DNA of 64,000 bases from positions 26,619,899 through 26,683,898 of the forward strand of contig OZ022512.1 in NCBI GenBank assembly GCA_963989385.1, written 5' to 3'. Shown piece by piece: positions 49,301-60,508 of the stretch; within the stretch, counting starts at the first letter, position 1, and each line of letters starts with the position of its first letter. Origin of the DNA: Ctena decussata. Taxonomy: Eukaryota; Mollusca; Bivalvia; Lucinida; Lucinidae. Both the position numbers and the translations under genes were made by a program. The notes under the pieces are model-generated. The model was given only the letters and a program-made list of their open reading frames with translations, was not told the DNA's origin and did no database searches.

Positions 49301-52300
49301 AGGAACAGCAGGGTAAAGGTTAAGGGTCATATGGAACAGTAAACAGGGTAGACTATGGCAAAGTTTGAGCATTCTGTCATAGTTAGGTTGGTAGGGGGAT
49401 GTTCAATTTTGGATATTTCAAACTACCGATATCTCAAAGAAAATTTGCTGGGACCAGAAAATTGACTTTGAGATATCAGTAGTTTGGAGATATCGAGAGT
49501 TGACTGTCTGTTGAAATAAATACATGTGTAAGGTCAGATGGAACAGCAAACCGGGTAGACTTTATTGCAAAGTTTGAGTAATTCTGGCATAGTAGCTTGG
49601 GAGGGGTGGATGATGGGCCTGGCTGCTATGCCAGACGTGCTCAAAAATGCAATAGCAAACAGTTTCAATGCAGATGCAAATAATGTAGACACAGAGAAAG
49701 GGGCCCCATACATTTATCTTTCAACTGCAACATGTAACCTGCTTTAGTATCTTTGTGAGTTCAATTTTTTCTGCCGCTTTTATTTTATATTTTCAGGCAT
49801 ATCAAACTACCGATATCTCAAAGAAAATTTGCTGGGACCAGGGAATTTACTTTGAGATATCAGTAGGTTGAAGGTACAGTATTCCCCCAAATAGTGTGAG
49901 TATTTTTTTCATTCCTTTGGGCATCGCTGGCAGACTTAGTTTGGTGGGAGAGAATGTTCAACTCCGAAAATCTCAAACTACCGATATCTCAAAGAAAATT
50001 TGCTGAAACCAGGAAATTTACTTCGAGATATCAGTAAGTTGGAGATATTGAGAGTTGACTGTTTGTCGAAATACAATACATGTTTAAGGTCATAAGGAAC
50101 AGCAGGGTAAAGGTTAAGGTCAAATGGAACAGTAAACAGGGTAGACTGTGGCAAAGTTTGAGCATTCTGGCATAGTTAGGTTGGTAGGTGGATGTTCAAT
50201 TTTGGATATTTCAGACTACCGATATCTCAAAGAAAATTTGCTGGGACCAGAAAATTGACTTTGAGATATCAGTAGTTTGGAGATATCGAGAGTTGACTGT
50301 CTGTTGAAATAAATACATGTGTAAGGTCAGATGGAACAGCAAACAGGGTAGACTCTATTGCAAAGTTTGAGTAATTTTGGCATAGTAGCTTGGGAGGGGT
50401 GGATGATGGGCCAAGCTGCTATTCCAGACGTGCTCAAAAATGCAATAGCAAACAATGTCAATTCAGATGCAAATAATGTAGACTCAGAGAAAGGGGTCCC
50501 ATACATTTATCTTTCAACTGCAACATGTAACCTGCTTTAGTAACTTTGTGAGTTCAATTTTTGCTGCTGCTTTTATTTTATATTTTCAGGCATCTTAAAC
50601 TACCGATATCTTAAAGAAAATTTGCTGGGACCAGGAAATTTACTTTGAGATATCAGTAGGTTGAAGGTACAGTATTCCCCCAAATAGTGTGAGTATATTT
50701 TTCATTCCTTTGGGCATCGCTGGTAGACTTAGTTTGGTGGGAGGGGATGTTCAACTCCGGATACCTCAAACTACCGATATCTCAAAGAAAATTTGCTGGA
50801 ACCAGGAAATTTACTTCGAGATATCAGTAAGTTGGAGATATAGAGAGTTGACAGTTTGTCGAGATACAATACATGTTTAAGGTCATAAGGAACGGTAGGG
50901 TAAAGGTTAAGGGTCATATGGAACAGTAAACAGGGTAGACTGTGGCAAAGTTTGAGCATTCTGGCATAGTTAGGTTGGTAGGGGGATGTTCAACTTTGGA
51001 TATTTCAAACTACCGATATCTCAAAGAAAATTTGCTGGGACCAGAAAATTGACTTTGAGATATCAGTAGTTTGGAGATATCGAGAGTTGACTGTCTGTTG
51101 AAAAAAATACATGTGTAAGGTCAGATGGAACAGCAAACAGGGTAGACTCTATTGCAAAGTTTGAGTAAATCTGGCATAGTAGCTTGGGAGGGGTGGATGA
51201 TGGGCCAAGCTGCTATGCCAGACGTGCTCAAAAATGCAATAGCAAACAGTTTCAATTCAGATGCAAATAATGAAGACACAGAGAAAGGGGCCCCATACAT
51301 TTATCTTCCAACTGCAACATGTAACCTGCTTTAGTATCTTTGTGAGTCAATATTTTCTGCCGCTTTTATTTTATATTTTCAGGCATCTCAAACTACCGAT
51401 ATCTCAAAGAAAATTTGCTGGGACCAGGAAATTTACTTTGAGATATCAGTAGGTTGAAGGTACAGTATTCCCCCAAATAGTGTGAGTATTTTTTTCATTC
51501 CTTTGGGCATCGCTGGCAGACTTAGTTTGGTGGGAGGGGATGTTCAACTCCGGATACCTCAAACTACCGATATCTCAGAGAAAATTTGCTGGAACCAGGA
51601 AATTTGCTTCGAGATATCAGTAAGTTGGAGATATTGAGAGTTGACTGTTTGTCGAGATACAATACGCGTTTAAGGTCATAAGGAACAGCAGGGTAAAGGT
51701 TAAGGGTCATATGAAACAGTAAACAGGGTAGACTGTGGCAAAGTTTGAGCATTCTGGCATAGTTAGGTTGGTAGGGAGATGTTCAATTTTGGATATTTCA
51801 AACTACCGATATCTCAAAGAAAATTTGCTGGGACCAGAAAATTGACTTTGAGATATCAGTAGTTTGGAGATATCGAGAGTTGACTGTCTGTTGAAAAAAA
51901 TACATGTGTAAGGTCAGATGGAACAGCAAACAGGGTAGACTCTATTGCAAAGTTTGAGTAAATCTGGCATAGTAGCTTGGGAGGGGTGGATGATGGGCCA
52001 AGCTGCTATGCCAGACGTGCTCAAAAATGCAATAGCAAACAGTTTCAATTCAGATGCAAATAATGTAGACACAGAGAAAGGGGCCCCATACATTTATCTT
52101 TAAAGTGCAACATGTAACCTGCTTTAGTATCTTTGTGAGTTCAATTTTTTCTGCCGCTTTTATTTTATATTTTCAGGCATCTCAAACTACCGATATCTCA
52201 AAGAAAATTTGCTGGGACCAAAAAATTTACTTTGAGATATCAGTAGGTTGAAGGTACAGTATTCCCCCAAATAGTGTGAGTATTTTTTTCATTCCTTTGG

Positions 52301-53533
52301 GCATCGCTGGCAGACTAAGTTTGGTTGGAGAGAATGTTCAACTCCTGATATCTCAAACTACCGATATCTCAAAGAAAATTTGCTGGAACCAGGAAATTTA
52401 CTTCGAAATATCAGTACGTTGGAGATATAGAGAGTTGACTGTTTGTCGAGATACAATACATGTTTAAGGTCATAAGGAACAGCAGGGTAAAGGTTAAGTG
52501 TCATATGGAACAGTAAACAGGGTAGACTGTGGCAAAGTTTGAGCATTCTGGCATAGTAAGGTTGGTTGGGGGATGCTCAGTTTTGGATATTTCAAACTAC
52601 CGATATCTCAAAGAAAATTTGCTGGGACCAGAAAATTGACTTTGAGATATCAGTAGTTTGAAGATATCGAGAGTTCACTGTCTGTTGAAATAAATACATG
52701 TGTAAGGTCAGATGGAACAGCAAACAGGGTAGACTCTATTGCAAAGTTTGAGTAAATCTGGCATAGTAGCTTGGGAGGGGTGGATGATGGGCCAAGCTGC
52801 TATGCCAGACGTGCTCAAAAATGCAAAAGCAAACAGTGTCAATTCAGATATAAATAATGTAGACTCAGAGAAAGGGGCCCCATACATTTATCTTTCAGCT
52901 GCAACATGTAACCTGCTTTAGTAACTTTGTGAGTTCAATTTTTGCTGCCGCTTTTATTTTATATTTTCAGGCATCTCAAACTACCGATATCTCAAAGAAA
53001 ATTTGCTGGGACCAGGAAATTTACTTTGAGATATCATTAGATTGAAGGTACAGTATTCCCCCAAATAGTGTGAGTATTTTTTTCATTCCTTTGGGCATCG
53101 CTGGCAGACTAAGTTTGGTTGGAGAGAATGTTCAACTCCGGATATCTCAAACTACCGATATCTCAAAGAAAATTTGCTGGAACCAGGAAAATTGGCTTCG
53201 AGATATCAGTAAGTTGGAGATATAGAGAGTTGACTGTTTGTCGAGATACAATTCATGTTTAAGGTCATAAGGAACAGCAGGGTAAAGGTTAAGGGTCATA
53301 TGGAACAGTAAACAGGGTAGACTGTGGCAAAGTTTGAGCATTCTGGCATAGTTAGGTTGGTAGGGGGATGTTTAACTTTGAATATTTCAAACTACCGATA
53401 TCTCAAAGAAAATTTGCTGGGACCAGAAAATTGACTTTGAGATATCAGTAGTTTGGAGATATCGAGAGTTGACTGTCTGTTGAAAAAAATACATGTGTAA
53501 GGTCAGATGGAACAGCAAACAGGGTAGACTCTA

Positions 53534-54087
53534 TTGCAAAGTTTGAGTAAATCTGGCATAGTAGCTTGGGAGGGGTGGATGATGGGCCAAGCTGCTATGC
53601 CAGACGTGCTCAAAAATGCAATAGCAAACAGTTTCAATTTAGATGCAAATAATGAAGACACAGAGAAATGGGCCCCATACATTTATCTTTCAACTGCAAC
53701 ATGTAACCTGCTTAAGTACCTTTGTGAGTTCAATATTTTCTGCCGCTTTTATTTTATAATTCAGGCATCTCAAACTACCGATATCTCAAAGAAAATTTGC
53801 TGGGACCAGGAAATTTACTTTGAGATATCAGTAGGTTGAAGGTACAGTATTCCCCCAAATAGTGTGAGTATTTTTTTCATTCCTTTGGGCATCGCTGGCA
53901 GACTTAGTTTGGTGGGAGGGGATGTTCAACTCCGGATACCTCAAACTACCGATATCTCAGAGAAAATTTGCTGGAACCAGGAAATTTACTTCGAGATATC
54001 AGTAGTTTGGAGATATCGAGAGTTGACTGTCTGTTGAAATAAATACATGTGTAAGGTCAGATGGAACAGCAAACAGGGTAGACTCTA
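53534..54087. repeat. Short monomer (554 bp), B-to-C palindrome fusion
   Basis: From about 53945 palindrome B (ctcagagaaa, ctggaacc, cttcgagatatc) continues as C (agtagtttggagatatcgag). The loss of 240 bp equals the B-to-C distance. The same monomer also has ttttataattcagg instead of ttttatattttcagg near 53753, weakening the pyrimidine tract. Confidence 0.9.
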
Positions 54088-57000
54088 TTGCAAAGTTTGA
54101 GTAAATCTGGCATAGTAGCTTGGGAGGGGTGGACGATGGGCCAAGCTGCTATGCCAGACGTGCTCAAAAATGCAATAGCAAACAGTTTCAATTCAGATGC
54201 AAATAATGTAGACACAGAGAAAGGGGCCCCATACATTTATCTTTAAAGTGCAACATGTAACCTGCTTTAGTATCTTTGTGAGTTCAATTTTTTCTGCTGC
54301 TTTTATTTTATATTTTCAGGCATCTCAAACTACCGATATCTCAAAGAAAATTTGCTGGGACCAGGATATTTTCTTTGAGATATCAGTAGGTTGAAGGTAC
54401 AGTATTCCCCCAAATAGTGTGAGTAATTTTTTCATTCCTTTGGGCATCGCTGGCAGACTTAGTTTGGTGGGAGAGAATGTTCAACTCCGAAAATCTCAAA
54501 CTACCGATATCTCAAAGAAAATTTGCTGAAACCAGGAAATTTACTTCGAGACATCAGTAAGTTGGAGATATTGAGAGTTGACTGTTTCTCGAAATACAAT
54601 ACATGTATGAGGTCATAAGGAACAGCAGGGTAAAGGTTAAGGGTCATAAGGAACAGTAAACAGGGTAGACTGTGGCAAAGTTTGAGCATTCTGGCATAGT
54701 TAGGTTGGTGGGGGAATGTTCAACTTTGGATATTTCAAACTACCGATATCTCAAAGAAAATTTGCTGGGACCAGAAAATTGACTTTGAGATATCAGTAGT
54801 TTGGAGATATCGAAAGTTGACTGTCTGTTGAAATAAATACATGTGTAAGGTCAGATGGAACAGCAAACAGGGTAGACTCTATTGCAAAGTTTGAGTAAAT
54901 CTGGCATAGTAGCTTGGGAGGGGTGGATGATGGGCCAAGCTGCTATGCCAGACGTGCTCAAAAATGCAATAGCAAACAGTTTCAATTCAGATGCAAATAA
55001 TGTAGACACAGAGAAAGGGGCCCCATACATTTATCTTTCAACTGCAACATGTAACCTGCTTTAGTATACTTGTGAGTTCAATATTTTCTGCCGCTTTTAT
55101 TTTATATTTTTAGGCATCTCAAACTACCGATATCTCAAAGAAAATTTGCTGGGACCATGATATTTACTTTGAGATATCAGTAGGTTGAAGGTACAGTATT
55201 CCCCCAAATAGTGTGAGTATTTTTTCATTCCTTTGGGCATCTCTGGCAGACTTAGTTTGGTGGGAGGGGATGTTCAACTCCAAATACCTCAAACTACCGA
55301 TATCTCAGAGAAAATTTGCTGGAACCAGAAAATTTACTTCGAGATATCAGTAAGTTGGAGATATTGAGAGTTGACTGTTTGTCGAGATACAATACGCGTT
55401 TAAGGTCATAAGGAACAGCAGGGTAAAGGTTAAGGGTCATATGGAACAGTAAACAGGGTAGACTGTGGCAAAGTTTGAGCATTCTGGCATAGTTAGGTTG
55501 GTAGGTGGATGTTCAATTTTGGATATTTCAAACTACCGATATCTCAAAGAAAATTTGCTGGGACCAGAAAATTGACTTTGAGATATCAGTAGTTTGGAGA
55601 TATCGAGAGTTCACTGTCTGTTGAAATAAATACATGTGTAAGGTCAGATGGAACAGCAAACAGGGTAGACTCTATTGCAAAGTTTGAGTAATTCTGGCGT
55701 AGTAGCTTGGGAGGGGTGGATGATGGGCCAAGCTGCTATGCCAGACGTGCTCAAAAATGCAATAGCAAACAGTTTCAATTCAGATGCAAATAATGTAGAC
55801 ACAGAGAAAGGGGCCCCATATATTTATCTTTCAACTACAACATGTAACCTGCTTTAGTATCTTTGTGAGTTCCATTTTTTTCTGCCGCTTTTATTTTATA
55901 TTTTCAGGCATCTCAAACTACCGATATCTCAAAGAAAATTTGCTGGGACCAGGGAATTTACTTTGAGATATCAGTAGGTTGAAGGTACAGTATTCCCCAA
56001 AATAGTGTGAGTATTTTTTTCATTCCTTTGGGCATCGCTGGCAGACTTAGTTTGGTGGGAGTGGATGTTCAACTCCGGAAATCTCAAACTACAGATATCT
56101 CAAAGAAAATTTGCTGGAACCAGGAAATTTACTTCGAGATATCAGTAAGTTGAAGATATTGAGAGTTGACTGGTTTTCGAGATACAATACGCGTTTAAGT
56201 CATAAGGAACAGCAGGGTAAAGGTTAAGGGTCATATGGAACAGTAAACAGGGTAGACTGTGGCAAAGTTTGAGCATTCTGGCATAGTTAGGTTGGTAGGG
56301 GGATGTTCAATTTTGGATATTTCAAACTACCGATATCTCAAAGAAAATTTGCTGGGACCAGAAAATTGACTTTGAGATATCAGTAGTTTGGGGATATCGA
56401 GAGTTGACTGTCTGTTGAAATAAATACATGTGTAAGGTCAGATGGAACAGCAAACAGGGTAGACTCTATTGCAAAGTTTGAGTAAATCTGGCATAGTAGC
56501 TTGGGAGGGGTGGATGATGGGCCAAGCTGCTATGCCAGACGTGCTCAAAAATGCAATAGCAAACAGTTTCAATTCAGATGCAAATATTGTAGACACAGAG
56601 AAAGGGGCTCCATACATTTATCTTTCAACTGCAACATGTAACCTGCTTTAGTGTCTTTGTGAGTTCAATTTTTTCTGCCGCTTTTATTTTATATTTTCAG
56701 GCATCTCAAACTACCGATATCTCAAAGAAAATTTGCTGGGACCAGGGAATTTACTTTGAGATATCAGTAGGTTGAAGGTACAGTATTCCCCCAAATAGTG
56801 TGAGTAATTTTTTCATTCCTTTGGGCATCGCTGGCAGACTTAGTTTGGTGGGAGGGGATGTTCAACTCCGGATACCTCAAACTACCGATATCTCAGAGAA
56901 AATTTGCTGGAACCAGGAAATTTGCTTCGAGATATCAGTAAGTTGGAGATATTGAGAGTTGACTGTTTGTCGAGATACAATACGCGTTTAAGTCATAAGG

Positions 57001-59879
57001 AACAGCAGGGTAAAGGTTAAGGGTCATATGGAACAGTAAACAGGGTAGACTGTGGCAAAGTTTGAGCATTCTGGCATAGTTAGGTTGGTAGGTGGATGTT
57101 CAATTTTGGATATTTCAAACTACCGATATCTCAAAGAAAATTTGCTGGGACCAGAAAATTGACTTTGAGATATCAGTAGTTTGGAGATATCGAGAGTTGA
57201 CTGTCTGTTGAAATAAATACATGTGTAAGGTCAGATGGAACAGCAAACAGGGTAGACTCTATTGCAAAGTTTGAGTAATTCTGGCGTAGTAGCTTAGGAG
57301 GGGTGGATGATGGGCCAAGCTGCTATGCCAGACGTGCTCAAAAATGCAATAGCAAACAGTTTCAATTTAGATGCAAATAATGTAGACACAGAGAAAGGGG
57401 CCCCATACATTTATCTTTCAACTGCAACATGTAACCTGCTTTAGTATCTTTGTGAGTTCAATTTTTGCTGCCGCTTTTATTTTATATTTTCAGGCATCTC
57501 AAACTACCGATATCTCAAAGAAAATTTGCTGGGACCAGGGAATTTACTTTGAGATATCAGTAGGTTGAAGGTACAGTATTCCCCCAAATAGTGTGAGTAT
57601 TTTTTTCATTCCTTTGGGCATCGCTGGCAGACTTAGTTTGCTGGGAGGGGATGTTCAACTCCGGATACCTCAAACTACCGATATCTCAGAGAAAATTTGC
57701 TGGAACCAGGAAATTTACTTCGAGATATCAGAAAGTTGGAGATATTGAGAGTTGACTGTTTGTCGAGATACAATACGCGTTTAAGGTCATAAGGAACAGC
57801 AGGGTTAAGGTTAAGGGTCATATGGAACAGTAAACAGGGTAGACTGTGGCAAAGTTTGAGCATTCTGGCATAGTTAGGTTGGTAGGTGGATGTTCAATTT
57901 TGGATATTTCAAACTACCGATATCTCAAAGAAAATTTGCTGGAACCAGAAAATTGACTTTGAGATATCAGTAGTTTGGAGATATCGAGAGTTGACTGTCT
58001 ATCGAAATAAATACATGTGTAAGGTCAGATGGAACAGCAAACAGGGTAGACTCTATTGCAAAGTTTGAGTAAATCTGGCATAGTAGCTTGGGAGGGGTGG
58101 ATGATTGGCCAAGCTGCTATGCCAGACGTGCTCAAAAATGCAATAGCAAACAGTTTCAATTCAGATGCAAATAATGTAGACACAGAGAAAGGGGCCCCAT
58201 ACATTTATCTTTCAACTGCAACATGTAACCTGCTTTAGTATCTTTGTGAGTTCAATTTTTGCTGCCGCTTTTATTTTATATTTTCAGGCATCTCAAACTA
58301 CCGATATCTCAAAGAAAATTTGCTGGGACCAGGGAATTTACTTTGAGATATCAGTAGGTTGAAGGTACAGTATTCCCCCAAATAGTGTGAGTATTTTTTT
58401 CATTCCTTTGGGCATCGCTGGCAGACTTAATTTGATGGGAGAGAATGTTCAAATCCGGATATCTCAAACTACCGATATCTCAAAGAAAATTTGCTGAAAC
58501 CAGGAAATTTACTTCGAGATATCAGTAAGTTGGAGATATTGAGAGTTGACTGTTTGTCGAAATACAATACATGTTTGAGGTCATAAGGAACAGCAGGGTA
58601 AAGGTTAAGGGTCATAAGGAACAGTAAACAGGGTAGACTGTGGCGAAGTTTGAGCATTCTGGCATAGTTAGGTTGGAAGGGGGATGTTCAACTTTGGATA
58701 TTTCAGACTACCGATATCTCAAAGAAAATTTGCTGGGACCAGAAAATTGACTTTGAGATATCAGTAGTTTGGAGATATCGAGAGTTGACTGTCTGTTGAA
58801 ATAAATACATGTGTAAGGTCAGATGGAACAGCAAACAGGGTGGACTCTATTGCAATGTTTGAGTAATTTTGGCATAGTAGCTTGGGAGGGGTGGATGATG
58901 GGCCAAGCTGCTATGCCAGACGTGCTCAAAAATGCAATAGCAAACAGTGTCAATTCAGATGCAAATAATGTAGACTCAGAGATAGGGGCCCCATACATTT
59001 ATCTTTCAACTGCAACATGTAACCTGCTTAAGTAACTTTGTGAGTTCAATTTTTGCTGCCGCTTTATTTTATATTTTCAGGCATCTCAAACTACCGATAT
59101 CTCAAAGAAAATTTGTTGGGACCAGGAAATTTACTTTTAGATATCAGTAGGTTGAAGGTACAGCATTCCCCCAAATAGTGTGAGTATTTTTTTCATTCCT
59201 TTGGGCATCGCTGGCAGACTTAGTTTGGTGGAAGGTGATGTTCAACTCCGGATACCTCAAACTACCGATATCTCTAAGAAAATTTGCTGGAACCAGGAAA
59301 TTTACTTCGAGATATCAGTAAGTTGGAGATATTGAGAGTTGACTGTTTGTCGAGATACAATACATGTTTAAGGTCATATGGAACAGCAGGGTAAAGGTTA
59401 AGGGTCATATGGAACAGTAAACAGGGTAGACTTTGGCAAAGTTTGAGCATTCTGGCATAGTTAGGTTGGTAGGGGGATGTTCAATTTTGGATATTTCAAA
59501 CTACCGATATCTCAAAGAAAATTTGCTGGTACCAGAAAATTGACTTTGAGATATCAGTAGTTTGGAGATATCGAGAGTTGACTGTCTGTTGAAATAAATA
59601 CATGTGCAAGGTCAGATGGAACAGCAAACAGGGTAGACTCTATTGCAAAGTTTGAGTAAATCTGGCATAGTAGCTTGGGAGGGGTGGATGATGGGCCAAG
59701 CTGCTATGCCAGACGTGCTCAAAAATGCAATAGCAAACAGTTTCAATTCAGATGCAAATAATGTAGACACAGAGAAAGGGGCTCCATACATATATCTTTC
59801 AACTGCAAAATGTAACCTGCTTTAGTATCTTTGTGAGTTCAATTTTTTCTGCCGCTTTTATTTTATATTTTCAGGCATC

Positions 59880-60508
59880 TCAAACTACCGATATCTCAAA
59901 GAAAATTTGCTGGGACCAGAAAATTAACATTCACTTTGAGATATCAGTAGTTTGGAGATATCGAGAGTTGACTGTCTGTTGTAATAAATACATGTGTATT
60001 GTCAGATGGAACAGCAAACAGAGACAGCAAACAGGGTATAGTCTTTTGCAAAGTTTGGGTATTTCTGGCAGAGTAGCTTGGGAGGGAAGGATGATGGGCC
60101 AAGCTACTATGCCAGACATGCTCAAATATGCAATAGCAAACAATGTCAATTCAGATGCAAATAATGTAGACTCAGAGAAAGGGGCCCCATACATTTATCT
60201 TTCAACTGCAACATGTAACCTTCTTTAGTATCTTTGTGAGTTCAATTTTGGGTATTGCTGGCAGAGTAGCTTGGGAGGGGAGGATGATGGGCCAAGCTGC
60301 TATGCCAGACATGCTCAAATATGCAATAGCAAACAGTGTCAATTCAATTTCAAACTACCGCTATCTCAAAAAAATTTGATTGGACCAGAAAATTTACTTT
60401 GAGATATCAGTAGTGTGGAGATATCGAGAGTTGACTGTCTGTTGAAATAAATACATGTGTAAGGTCAGATGGAACAGCAAACAGGAACAGCAAACAGCGT
60501 AGACTCTA
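59880..60508. repeat. Scrambled junction between the two subfamilies
   Basis: Three rearranged partial units lie here. First, sub-repeat A of the monomer anchored at 59643 runs into its palindrome and continues as a C palindrome. The next anchor, 60046, is only 403 bp away, which equals 794 minus 410 (the A-to-C distance) plus 6 bp in the C palindrome and 13 bp in the C spacer. Second, near 60245 the sequence goes from 'tgtgagttcaatttt' straight into 'gggtattgctggcagag', opening another truncated A sub-repeat. Third, near 60346 this copy breaks at 'gtcaattcaatttc' and continues into a degraded palindrome (ctaccgctatctc). From 60046 onward the diagnostic bases are those of the edge subfamily. 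Confidence 0.85.

Larger units (their letters stand above)
1..59880. repeat. Main subfamily: ~794-bp monomers
   Basis: Monomer anchors are at 322, 1116, 1908, 2702, 3496, 4289, 5083, 5878, 6672, 7466, 8260, 9043, 9837, 10585, 11365, 12157, 12951, 13745, 14539, 15333, 16126, 16920, 17714, 18506, 19300, 20094, 20888, 21461, 22255, 23003, 23783, 24577, 25371, 26165, 26959, 27753, 28547, 29341, 30134, 30928, 31722, 32516, 33310, 34103, 34897, 35520, 36314, 37107, 37901, 38695, 39318, 40112, 40905, 41699, 42493, 43287, 44070, 44864, 45612, 46391, 47184, 47978, 48771, 49565, 50358, 51152, 51945, 52739, 53534, 54088, 54882, 55675, 56469, 57262, 58056, 58850 and 59643. Copies differ at a limited set of recurring positions, for example aacagtGtc versus aacagtTtc, gacTca versus gacAca, and gagtaaatctgg versus gagtaattttgg. 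These variants are shuffled between copies, as expected from gene conversion and unequal exchange. Confidence 0.95.
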
